Below, piece after piece: positions 11,881 to 22,330 of a DNA stretch of 46,305 nt. Positions within the stretch are counted from its first letter, which is position 1, and the number at the start of each line of letters is the position of its first letter. Made by a program: the position numbers and the translations under genes. The stretch covers positions 5,146 to 51,450 of the forward strand of contig FLMG01000390.1 in the NCBI GenBank assembly GCA_900088475.1. The letters are read 5' to 3'. The stretch is from Hyphochytrium catenoides (lineage: Eukaryota; Sar; Hyphochytriomycetes; Hyphochytriales; Hyphochytriaceae). Under the pieces are notes generated by a model. It was not told the origin of the DNA. It did not search any database and saw only the letters and a program-made list of their open reading frames with translations.

Positions 11881-14800
11881 GGCTGCTACTTGGCTAGTCC
11901 CTCGTTTGGGAACCCTTCCTTACGACAGGCACTCTCTCTTCTATGTCGCCGCTCTCGTTTCCCCCCGGTGAACCTTTCCGTGCGGTCTTCTATGTCCTCC
12001 ACTCTCTCGAGCAAAGGCTGGGCGAGTGATTATCTCTCTCGCGTTGCGTATTCCTCAACTACTCTTGCTTCAACTCCTGAACAGTGATACCGCCTTGGCA
12101 CGCACGGAGGCTCCTGTGGATGAGGAGGAAGGGAAGACAGCCTCCTAGGATATCTCCATCTTTGGTGTGACTTTTTACTCTTCTGTTCCCTTCTGCGTGA
12201 CTTTCGACGCTCTGCCTTCTTAATCCTCTTCTTGCTTTCTCCCTCGTCCTCTCCCTCGCTCTTCCCCTGCGCTTCTCTCCCTTTAGGCTGCCACTCTGCT
12301 GGACGGGCGGCACCCTTTGAACTACCGAATCTTCCTTCTGGGCCTGCACTGGCCGTCGAGAGCGCTAATAACAGGTGCAGCTAGGCCTGAGGAGGGCGGC
12401 AGAGGGAGAGTTCATGATGCCAATCAGACGAAGATTCTTGGCTGATCCACAGCAATTTCTTCCTCTTTCTTCATGTTTCTCCTCTTGCCGTCTCCCTCTT
12501 GGGGTCTCTCTCCCTCTTTTCCCTATGTTTACTGTGACTCTGTTTCACACTACAAGTCATCCCACTTCCTATCTAATCAGTGCTCTGTCTCGTGGCTTGT
12601 ATGTGCAGTCCCTCTACCTATTCCCTATCTCTCTTGGCATCTTTGTTTCTGCCTTCCGATATCCCAAATCTCGAAAATAACTGCTACAAGCGAATTGGTT
12701 TTACCTTACCTCACCGCATTGCCGAATGTAGCAAAGACTACACAATTCATATTTTATAAAAAGGTGCAGTCACTGAAGTAGGAGTCGAAAATTGGAACTC
12801 CTTGAAACTAGATTAATTTTGGTTACTTCGTAAAGAGAAAGGAAAGAAGGCTCTCACTCTTATTTAGTGGGGCTAGATCATCATTATCAACCAACTTATG
12901 GGCAGTGCTTTCTAGAGCAGGAGGCAGAAGAGGCACAACAGCAGCAAGGAGCAGGAGGGGAGGAAGGGGGCGGAAGCCTGGCAATCAGAACGCGAGACAC
13001 TGTGGCCATAGAATGTGGTGATGAGAAGGAATGATGAAAGAAGGAATGATAGACTTTTATAAGAAGACGTAGGAGCACCACATCTTTCCTTGGCACTGCA
13101 GGTAGCAGGAGCGATGAGTTTATATATCTCTTTCCACTATGACATGTGAGTTACAGGGTCCCTTGCTTCATTCACGAACGCAGGTGTTATTAGTTACTGC
13201 TGAAGCCTCCGCTTTCCGCCATTCCCTATCCCAACCGACATCAACCGTCATAGATGCTGAAGCAATGATGGGCGCTGACCCATTCAGGGTATTATTATGG
13301 CTACGAATCGGGCGGCCCTCTCTCTCTATCGCCCTCTCATCCCATGTGCGCCAATGAACACCTACTTCACCTGCTGTGCTTACCGACTCTTTCTTCTTAC
13401 TAGTGTCCGTCTTCAACCTTCGCCGTGCTTTTCGTTGCGGAGAGTATAGGTCGGGAAAAGGGGTCGGGAACAATTATTCCCGGCAATCCCATTGACGCCA
13501 GCCCTCAATCAACCATACTAATACCAATTCTTCCTGTCAAGACATCCATTTTTTCCCTATTTGCGCACTATACATGCCCTTTTAGCAACTCAATTCTCCT
13601 CTTGCCTATGAGGGACTTCCCGCTGTCTGAGTGAGGGACTCGCCGCTGTCTGAGTGAGGGACGTTTACTGTCTGAGTGAGGGACTTCCTCTTGCCAGCTG
13701 AATAAAAAAATTTCAACCCCGCTAGCCCGCAAATGCTCCTCAACCCACCAAGTTTAGTACCAAGATACGTGAGCATGTTCTTTTGACTAAGTCAATGTGA
13801 ACCCCGCGGCTCGTGGGGTAGGGAACACCTAATCTAGCCCTACGGAAACCGGTGCATAAAACCTTCCCAGCTAATAAGACATCTCTCTTTTGTAGGGAAG
13901 GCGCTGACCAAGTGACTACTCGACGAGTGATCACTGGCCCTTGCTTGGTGATGATCTGTGGAGAGTCTCTTATTGTCCACACGAGCAATGACTAGGAGGA
14001 TGCAATAGGGTAGGTGAAAGATGTTGCTGCACGCGGCTCCACAGGATGAGAAGATGTCCTAATAATAACAACCGCGCCAGGCAGAGTGAAACAGCAGCAA
14101 TTTATCGGCAAGCCGAGGTAACAGGAGGAGTCTATTCTATAATAATGGACGTCGTCAGAGACCCCTTCTCTACCTCTTCCATGTGGAAGAAGCAGATATT
14201 AGTACCTAGAGCCTACGAGAACTGGGGAAACGGCAAGGACAGGCTCATTAGCTCTTCCTCGCGATCAACATCATCAAGTCAACTCCATTTCGTCTGCGGC
14301 CGCTTATTTTCACGATATTGTAGACTTGATATTATATTAGTACGATAGCTCTAGAGCCACCGTCTCGTTCACATTTATTGGCGAAAGAGTCGTACGACGT
14401 AGGACCGCGACATGAAAGGTAGTCCTAGAAGGATCTTAGGTCAATGGTGCCATGTCTTATAGTATTGCATCACCTCCGCCCGCCTTCTTTGCTTGCCTTG
14501 GTGATGTATGAACGAGCCATGAGACCAGAAGTGCGAACCATCATGGGACCTTCTGGCTCTTCTGTCCCTACTGCTGGATAATAAGGAGGGTGCTGCAACA
14601 AGGAAAACAGTTGAGTCCATGAGAGCGCAATAGCCGAGAGGAGGGTGGAAGGCTCGAGAAACAACAGGTAATATTAGTCTAGCAAGCCAGTAAAGAGATA
14701 CACACACGGTCGTCGGGCCTACTACTGACAGGATAGAGGCTAGACGGTCGTTCCTTACTACTCCGGTGAGCTTATCATCTTATCCATGTTGTTCGTAATC

Positions 14801-16258
14801 AATACGATGTAGTAGTAGTAGGGCGGAGGTATAGACCGATAGCACGTCCTGCCGTGCGGTAGTTCTATTTAACCAACAAGAACGAAGGAGGAGAGGACAA
14901 GCCGGAGAGATAGAATGCCAGAAGATAGACAGCAGCACCACGCCGTCCCAAGGTGAGGAAGGACTCACTCGTCTATGTACAGCTCTATGTACACTACTAC
15001 CGTTATCACTTCCGAAAGATCTTTCTTGAACAACAACGGTACAGCTTGTGGTGGTAATAGACGCGCGTCGGCCCTGTGTACCTTAGGTCCACCTAAGGAA
15101 CGTCACTTAGAAAGACTCCATACGAGTATAGCACCCAAGCACCTCCCCATCCCCAGTACGACTACTGCGGGTCGGTCCAGTACCAGTAATAACAGCTCAT
15201 ACCGAGCGGGTAAAGGCAGTGGCTGGATGATCTTAGATACAGTGCTTCAGTACTGGCTTCTACAGTCAACACTGTACAAAGAACTACCAGTAGTGTAGTG
15301 TGTGACTGGGTCCTTTGGTGATGGCGGGTGGGTGATGAAGTACTGCTGTAGACTCTCCAAAGCTTCGCTGAAGTGACCCACCCACCCTCACCCTCAGAAA
15401 TATCCGTTTTGGACGGCTCGATCGGGCTCCGTCGGTTACCCTGCGGGATAGGAGGAACCTCCCACTTTCGAATCCCTTAGGAGAGTGAGAAATACCCGTC
15501 AGGTAACGTCGGCAGACAGGGGTGTGTACCTCCAGTGCGAACACTTCTTCGGTACATAGACGGCGAGGTTGTGGGAAGAACTATGTGGGGGTGTCAAGCA
15601 GGTAAGAAAGCATTCTTGGAGCTAGGCCAATGAAGGTGAGAGGTGGCCAATTCCAAGCCCCGCAGTATTACTACGTCACTCATCAACAGGTATAGTCCTT
15701 CAAAGACTACATTGCAGGTCCATATTATTAGGATCAGGTGAGACAGAGTATCCCTCCCAAGAACAATTCAACACGCGAGACAGAGTCCTTTTGACATAGA
15801 ATCTCGTCAGGTAATCTACCAGTGATGGTGAGAGACAGAGCGAAGAGAGAGAGAGCGATCGTGGAAGAGAAAGGTTTCCCATTCCGACGCTCACATCTTC
15901 CCTTCTTTACAAGGCCAAAAAGGACCTTTCTCTTTTTGGCAATGCCAAAGCTTCATCAATCAATCATCTGCAGATTTCTGAGCTATCTTTAAATTGAGCT
16001 CATCTGGAGCACTCGCTGTGAGCAGACCTGTAGACTAATATAGAATCATTGTAGCGTCGTCTCCTTCCACTGAGCTCAAGGGCGATTTAACGAGTGCTAG
16101 CAAAGCCTTGCGTTGAGAGGTAGTAGTAAAGACATGATGGACTACACAGATCAGAAGGAGCCCTCTCCTTCTCATGCCGGTGTCTTTTATTTCAGATCGT
16201 GAGACAGGGGGATCATATCTCTCTCTCTGGTATTCTTTTCTCAAGCTAGAGAGCCGCC
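11881..16258. other. 4.4-kb intergenic region between divergent genes
   Basis: This region separates the start of RAB3GAP2 (-) from the start of the FYVE-like gene (+). 11.9-12.6 kb is CT-rich on the plus strand. Open frames here (for example a Lys/Arg-rich one at 12059-12349 on the minus strand) are short and resemble no family I know. A minisatellite lies at 13610-13689. From 13.7 to 16.0 kb there are many scattered GTAGTA/TACTAC-type triplets and no frame with convincing coding character. The final 200 bp presumably hold the promoter and 5' UTR of the FYVE-like gene. Confidence 0.5.
13610..13689. repeat. Minisatellite, about 3.5 copies of a 23-bp unit
   Basis: The unit GAGGGACTTCCCGCTGTCTG followed by AGT occurs at 13610-13632, 13633-13655 and 13656-13677 (22 bp, more diverged), then as a partial copy to 13689. 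The motif CTGTCTGAGTGAGGGA is identical in all full copies. CTCTTGCC flanks both ends of the array. Confidence 0.85.
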
Positions 16259-17542
16259 ATGCCACGCCACTGTGACTCTTACAAGGCTCCAACTTTTGGT
16301 ACGAGGTGCCGGGAGTGTTTCCAGCTTGCAGAAGTGCATGCTTCTCCATCCCCATCTACCTCTAACGCTACCGGCCATAGAAATGGCTCAGCTCCTAGTC
16401 TATCACATAGATTGGAGGAGTTTCCCATCATTGAAAAAGGGGCAACAAAAGGGGAAGAAGAGCCTCTCATTGAGAGTCTAACAAACTCGATTAGAAGAGT
16501 AGTCGACAGGAAGTATACTGGCACATCTTTCAACCACTCAATCAAGCATGTGGCCTCACTTCCTGCAATGAAAGTGAAAGAGGAGAGCTCTGTTATTCAC
16601 GACGAGAAACTTGGCCCTCCGCTTGCTTCACCTCCTCATCCTTTCTCTTCGGCAGCTGGCAGCCACAACGAGGAGTTGAAATTCAGGAGCTCCAAAGCAA
16701 GCTCCGCCAGTACTCTAAACCGGTATCAAGATGAGACAGACAGCTCTTCAGCGTCTGAAGGTCCATTAGAAGTGCCGTCTCCACTCTCCGCACATGCCTC
16801 CACTGTCGTATTGCCTGTGGGTGATCGTGCCTCGAAGAACTACGGGTCTAACAAGGGGCGAGCTAAGCAGACTCACGAGGATAGGGAAAGACGAGAATGT
16901 AAAGGCAGAGAGCAGTCACAGAGCAATCTGAAGTCCCCTTCTCTCCTCTCTGCTCTTTGGAAGAGCTCCTCAACTGCACCTATGTCATGCGACAAATGCC
17001 GGGATAGTTTCAGCTGGAAGAAGCGCCGTCATCGTTGCCGTCTGTGCGCTCTGTACGTTTGTGAGAGCTGCTGCAAAAGAATCCAGCTTCCTTCGTCTCT
17101 TGCGCTCCATAAAGAGTTAAAGAAGGTAGATCGAAGGCTCCCACAGTGGGTCTGCATTGAGTGTGTGAGCAGCCAGATAAGAAAAATTCGGACTTTGAGT
17201 GAAGGAGACCTTGACCTCAAGAGCATTGAAAGGATGAAGCAGGAAGGTAAGCTTTGCTCTCTCTATCACGCGCGCGTCCTTGCTCTTGTACATACTCAGG
17301 CTGTTTGTTTGAGAGCCTTCTTAAGCTTGGTTTATTGCATCTGACGTTTACTGCTCTTGNNNNNNNNNNNNNNNNNNNNNNNNNNNNNNNNNNNNNNNNN
17401 NNNNNNNNNNNNNNNNNNNNNNNTCAGACTCCCTCTTGCCTTTCAACCTTTTCTCACTGAGCCTTGTCCCATTGCAGTTGTAGGCCTTCACCCAATCATC
17501 GGATCAGACATGCACCACCAGAGGTCTCTCACGACTCGATGA
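16259..17542 (+). CDS. FYVE-like zinc-finger protein
   Basis: Exon 1 is 16259-17246 and exon 2 is 17478-17542, joined in phase 1 (GAAG/GTAAGC to ATTGCAG), giving about 350 aa. The ATG sits in GCCGCCATGCC. A small CxxC pair lies at the N terminus (TRCREC). Residues 30-235 are Ser-rich and probably disordered. Residues 244-305 form the finger: SCDKC, then RRHRCRLCALYVCESCC, then WVCIEC, which supplies the eight Cys of a FYVE/FYVE-related fold. The canonical RRHHCRxCG signature is altered (H to R, G to A) and no WxxD is seen, so PI3P binding is not assured and a Rab-effector-type finger is possible. The intron contains a 64-N assembly gap, so another exon could be missing and the C-terminal end is less certain. 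It runs tail-to-tail with the ABM gene, 391 bp away. Confidence 0.75.
17360..17423. other. Assembly gap (64 N)
   Basis: A run of N within the single intron of the FYVE-like gene model. The true length and content are unknown. Confidence 0.99.
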
Positions 17543-17933
17543 GCTTCGTCCACCTTTCTGGGTCTTTCCTTAGCTAGCCGGACTATACAATTCGTCTGTT
17601 TGTGCGTATCAGCACGATTAGCCGTTGCGTCTCTCTCTGTCTCCTGTGAGGCTGCTTGGCAGACACATCAACTTAACTTATTTATATTTATTGGGATGGA
17701 CTAGATACCGTACTTCATTGTGCTGTTCACTCTCACCCGAGGCCACTGCATCAGTGTGGTGAGTCTTCTTTACATATCTCACCCTTCAAATTCGGCTCTC
17801 CTTCCTGCTCCTTCTTTAAAACCAACTCACCTGGTCCGGCCTGGTCGCTTTCACAAGCTCCATCGGCCGGTGTGGTTTTCATCGCTGTCTCTTCATTCTT
17901 TCTATTTACTAGATATTCCTGTGAGAGAAGTTC

Positions 17934-19066
17934 CTAGAGTAGGAAGATATCCTCTGTCGGTGCTTCAAAGACTCTGTATGATGCTGGTCTTTCTAACACG
18001 TCATCCAGCTTCTTGATAAGATTCTTGTACACTGGGTTCTGCACGTCAGGTACAGCAGCAGGCGACAAATAAGTGGTGAGGGAGAAGTGCTGGTGCGACA
18101 AGGAAAGGCGGGCTATAACCCAAAGAGAAGCCTCGCTCGCTAAGTACAAATCACGTTTGGGCCCTCAAACGTTTGTCGTCATTTCGTCTAGTAGACAGGG
18201 AAAGAGACAAAGATGGAGACGTGGTTCCTAACGATAATCCCTTCTCTTGTGGCCTTGATAAGCCTTCGACAGCTGCTGCCTCTCTCTCTCCAGAAACCAT
18301 TTCCTACAGAAGAGAATTCCTTCGCTTCGCTCTCATTCTTCTCTCTCTCCAGGTTCTCCTTCTCTTACCTGTAGCCAGTTCTCGTAATCCTTCTTTGACC
18401 GCCACTGTGTAAACTTGTTATCCATCGATATAGACAAGAGACACGCAAAGTATTCTCTTTTACCTTGGTGAGGATCACATAGCGGTGATGATCACTAACG
18501 TCACGTAGAGTGCGGTAAGACATCAGTCCAGGCTGCTTGGTTACCTGCTCATGCACCTGAAGACAGTGGAACGCAAGGGATTAATGCGGGGAGAGGAAGC
18601 AAAGGAAGTCACCAGTGCAAAATAACGCATAAGAGAGAGAGAGTCTAAGAGATGGAGTAGAGAATGACAGACTTCTTTAAGCAAATAATATAAGTGACAA
18701 GAATCGAGAGCAACAAAGACCGAAGAGAGAGAATAACACGCTCCTTCATAGTGGAAGCTCGCACTAAGTGGGCGTCCGGTAGATAGCGAGAAAGATCGAA
18801 AGAGCTAAGCAGCAAGAAGGGAGACGAATGGACTAGGGAAGAAGGGGCAAAAGCAAGGCCTGGGGGCAGGAGCCCATAGATGACTCCCCAGAGGCCAAAA
18901 CTCGTTGAAAATCAAGCACACCATATGGGGCCTCGCCCCTGGAGAGCGGAAGGCAACCACCACCCATGATTAAGGCTAGCCCACTCACCCCCTCCATTAA
19001 TCGGGCTACAGCTGGCTCAAAACCCTTCACCATTATCCGTTCACTCAGCACGCGGATGGGCGACAT
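17934..19066 (-). CDS. Antibiotic-biosynthesis-monooxygenase (ABM) fold protein
   Basis: Four exons: 19066-18989, 18556-18464, 18404-18369 (36 nt) and 18038-17934, all joined in phase 0, giving 103 aa. That is the usual size of a one-domain dimeric alpha/beta-barrel ABM protein. The order of features fits: an N-terminal strand (PIRVLSERIMVKGFEPAVARL), then PGLMSYRTLRD followed by a YVILTKWRSKKDYENWL strand-helix unit, then a C-terminal helix and a final VFEAP strand. Members of the fold include quinol monooxygenases and heme-degrading enzymes, but many have no known substrate, and I cannot assign a reaction. I see no targeting signal. It is divergent from PSF3, with a 908-bp shared upstream region. 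Confidence 0.78.
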
Positions 19067-19360
19067 CTTTCGTTCAAATGGAGTGATATATCAGATAGAG
19101 CACGGGAAGTTACACGTCCGGTCCTAATGCTTGCTGGACCTTCTGTCACTTATGTTCTTGGCTGTTTGCCGTGAGAACGCTGCTTGACCTCTGTCACTGC
19201 TGCTTCCACTCTTCTTGTTTATGCTATGACTGAACGGAAGAAAGAAGCCTGTGGCGGGGCCAGGTGAAGCTTTTGCGATGAATGATCTGGTTGAAGCTTC
19301 AGAAGAGCATCTGAAGCATTGATCCTTTCATTCTTCTCCCACATCAACTGTTCCAAAGCT

Positions 19361-19480
19361 TGACCCGGGTTAGCTTGACTCGAATCTGGTACTTGATCTA
19401 TGGCTTACTTATTTCCTTGACCCGGGTCACTCAATCCAATTTTGAGCCTTTAGCACGGCTATGCGAAGAATGACCCGGGC
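19361..19480. promoter_or_regulatory. Three TGACCCGGG motifs in a bidirectional promoter
   Basis: TGACCCGGGT at 19361, the perfect palindrome TGACCCGGGTCA at 19418-19429 and TGACCCGGGC at 19471 are spaced 57 and 53 bp apart. They lie between the divergent ABM gene (start 19066, minus) and PSF3 (start 19975, plus). Repeated, palindromic and evenly spaced sites suggest binding of a dimeric transcription factor. No factor can be named from sequence alone. Confidence 0.5.
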
Positions 19481-19974
19481 TCTTTGATTTGGGTGCGGCT
19501 CTGCCGTCTGTTGTTGGCGCGAAGCTCCAACAGGTTCAGTTTTGAAAGAGCAAAAAAAACAAGGGCCGAGCGAGGTCAGAGGTCAGTGCAATGCCCAGAG
19601 TCACACAGCAGGCGCCCGGGACACCCGCTGTTCTGGTCTGCAGGCAGAGTCAGGTCAGGCACTATTCGTGAGCCGTCGCACGTGGGTCTGGTTTGTCGGT
19701 CTTACTCTGCTTGTAGATGAACGTTGGCGCATTCCAGTGGCAGCATTGATGCCCGGCATTCCAGAGCAGTTCTTGAGTGCAGATAGACAACAGACTCTAG
19801 TCTTAGCTGCTCTTCGCCCCTAACTTCCAAACATCCAAGTGGGACCGGGGAAGCGGACGACACTGGACCAGTAGAGTCAGCTCGAGGTACAGGCGAGTAT
19901 CAAAGTGGAGTACTCTTCCGTACGTGACTGGAGCTGTACGTGGATTATGGAGAGGTCATCCTAGAAGTTTAATC

Positions 19975-20894
19975 ATGGAGGAGAGCTACTACGACATCGA
20001 CTCCATTCTTATGGAGGAGGAACTGCTAAGCTCAACCTTCGAGGTCGAAGTCATAGCCTGCGGTTTCATGGACCAGACCTGTCCCTACGAGGACTTGCCC
20101 GAAGGTTCTAAACTCGAGCTTCCGTTCTGGATAGCAGCGCCGTTGCAGGCTGGCGGGATTGTGCAGATTGAGCTGCCAAAGATGTTCCGGGAACGCTTTA
20201 GAAACCAAATCATTGCAGGGCCAGCGGTGGTAAACCTTAGAGAGCGGTCGCCTTATTACTTTCAGGTTCGATTCCTACCCTTGGCTTATCTTCAACATCC
20301 CCCATTGCTCCTCTCTTCTGCTTCACGACTTCCTGAGGTCCTCTTCTCCTCTACATCCTCCTGTCAGCCCTGCTATCGTCTGTCTCTGTGCGGCGTGCAG
20401 GCTTCGTTCTACAAGCGCCTAATATCCCTCTAACCTAGGCCTTCTCTCTCACTCTCTGTGGAAATGTATATTGCCTAGCTTGAACGGTCTTCTGACAGGA
20501 CCACTTAGCATGACTTTCTTTTCGTCCCTTCCAACTGGCTCTCCCCCCGAACGCCAATGATTCTGTCATCTAATTTTGGTGCTCTCTCTCCCCATTCTCC
20601 ACATTTCTGTAGCTGGGAAGCCGAATCTCTGCTATGATGGAAGAGACTGAGTCTGCAGCCTTGGACAGTGTCCTCCGCACTGCATTCTGCGGGGAAAGGT
20701 TCAACCTTATCCTCGATGTCTCCATGAACTCGGGCCTTCAGGACACTTCTGGGCTTATCAAAACACTGACAATTATGGAACTCGCTTTATTCAACGCGGG
20801 AGTAGATTGTGCACACAGCTTTAGGGCATGGAAACAGCGAGACATGCAGGGAGATGCGGCCTTTTCTTCATGGAAGAGAAGAAGAGTCTTCTGA
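19975..20894 (+). CDS. GINS3: GINS complex subunit PSF3
   Basis: Exons 19975-20265 and 20613-20894 join in phase 0 (TTTCAG/GTTCG to TGTAG/CTGGGA), giving 190 aa; human PSF3 is 216. The N-terminal DIDSILMEEELL matches the family's DDILMS-like start. The signature segment LPEGSKLELPFWIA is followed by IVQIELPKMFRERFRNQI and DL/NLRERSPYYF. The C-terminal helical part contains FRAWKQRDM, close to the family's FQCWEKG. GINS (SLD5, PSF1-3) joins CDC45 and MCM2-7 in the replicative helicase. An in-frame ATG at 19924 would add 17 residues but precedes the conserved start. It is convergent with the membrane-protein gene at 21161. Confidence 0.93.
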
Positions 20895-21160
20895 GACAAC
20901 ACTTCGGGCATCGAAGCGCACCTGAAAAGTAAACAGAAGAAGGGAGAGAGAGACGAAGAGAGAAAAGATTGGTCAGCGATGCGATGTCGTTATCGGGTGG
21001 AGGCTGCAGAGAATGAAGTACTATATGCGAGCATCAGTAAACAGAGATCTCACTCATTAGCCACTTTGCAGCGGCATCAGCAACGAGGAATTCTACTATA
21101 GAAACTCGATCATCTGCTCAGCAAACGTAAATGATATGACATGCGCTTTCACTCCCTGGT

Positions 21161-21749
21161 TTATTGTCTGCCTCTCGATCCTTCCCTTGTACTCAAGTTG
21201 ACCCTTTGTCTACCCTTCTCCCTCTTCTCACGTGACTTTCGCTCCTTTCTGAACCTCGTACCTTGTAAATTTGTCTCGGACACAGGCAGGAGTCTGTGGC
21301 TAGACGAGGAGATCCGCGTCTTTTGAAGATAAACAAGATGTCCAGGGTAAGCAACCAAAAGCCAATAATTCACGCTAAGCGCACGGTCACGCACAGAGCC
21401 TGCCGAAGACAGGAATAGGACAAGACAAGAGCACTCAGGCAATGGTCAACAAACCATTACTGACTTTCAGTAGGAAGAGGCGGGTAAGAGGACGACAAAA
21501 GTGCATCGACGGCTAGTGGCGGCGCTTGGAAAGCACCATAGAGCACCGGACAAAAGGCAACAATCAAGAAGACTGCCAGAAGACTTGCCCCAAGTAGGAA
21601 CTCCCATCATTAGGAGAAACAGAGACCACATCTCGCATCTCTGACCCCTGTGGCACCGTTCCAACCAAGCAATGCTAATACGATGCTGATCTCACACTCA
21701 TCTGCTAAGCAGAACGAGGACGAAGACAAAGAGACGAGGAGGAAAGAGA

Positions 21750-21781
<32 letters not shown>

Positions 21782-21977
21782 GCCCAAGTGAGGAGCATTT
21801 GACTGGCAGGCAAGTACGCAGAGCAGCCTGACCGCTCTGTCACTCTGTACCCTTGTTCTGAACCAGCTCTATTTAGATTACAAAATAACGTCCAGTGTAA
21901 GTACCGTATTCTAAATCTCTGCCCTTGGTGTTCAGATTGATTCCCTGCTGGGAATGCAGCACTACCTTAAAGGTCAT
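21161..21977 (-). CDS. Putative membrane protein, unrecognised family
   Basis: Model: exons 21977-21905, 21701-21646, 21600-21465 and 21399-21161, joined in phases 1, 0 and 1, giving about 167 aa. The N terminus is soluble (MTFKVVLHSQQGINL). A hydrophobic segment ISIVLALLGW is followed by a strong one, LLGASLLAVFLIVAFCPVLY. A further moderately hydrophobic stretch, NYWLLVAYPGHLVYL, follows in exon 4. The last 40 residues are rich in Arg/Lys. The short 45-nt third intron (21645-21601) is much smaller than its neighbours and is the weakest join. Alternatively the last exon may splice at 21268 to an exon at 20921 that would run into PSF3 on the opposite strand. A 5' UTR intron ending at 21979 is likely, because a long CT run precedes CCACCAG. 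I recognise no family. Confidence 0.42.
21757..21780. repeat. GA/CT microsatellite in an intron
   Basis: An uninterrupted GA run on the plus strand. On the minus strand it is a CT run inside intron 1 of the putative membrane-protein gene, upstream of the acceptor CTTAGCAG at 21702, where it extends the pyrimidine tract. Confidence 0.8.
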
Positions 21978-21998
21978 TCTGGTGGAGAGAGCAGAGGC

Positions 21999-22002
<4 letters not shown>

Positions 22003-22076
<74 letters not shown>
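22003..22076. repeat. (GA)37 microsatellite in a divergent promoter
   Basis: An uninterrupted 74-nt GA repeat on the plus strand (CT on the minus strand), followed by imperfect GA to about 22113. It lies in the 353-bp space between the start codons of the minus-strand membrane-protein gene (21977) and NOP16 (22331). Read on the minus strand, it ends about 22 nt before the acceptor CCACCAG/AATG. Confidence 0.95.
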
Positions 22077-22080
<4 letters not shown>

Positions 22081-22330
22081 AAGAGGGGAAGAGAGAGAGA
22101 GAGGAAGAGAGAGACAGTTAGGACAACGAAACAACGAAGTGGCGAGACAAAGGCGGAGAGACAGAGCTTATACATTGACGGTAGCGCGCTGTCTGTAGAA
22201 GAGAAAGAGAGACAGAAGCTGCTCCATCGCAATCGAAGACCGGCATAGACCTCTTGCACTTCTATTAAGAGAACGGAGACCTAGGACAGAGTGAGATCGA
22301 GACGATCACCAGCGATAGCCGACTGGCAGG

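Noticed and set aside
12059-12349. Minus-strand Lys/Arg-rich frame upstream of RAB3GAP2
   Set aside because: No motif, no clear splice link to RAB3GAP2 exon 1, and composition typical of antisense CT-rich sequence.
20821-20921. Alternative terminal exon of the membrane-protein gene overlapping PSF3 on the opposite strand
   Set aside because: The splice signals are good (TTTTCAG), but it would require convergent coding overlap. Reading through 21267 to a stop at 21161 gives a GA-rich sense stretch expected of coding sequence.
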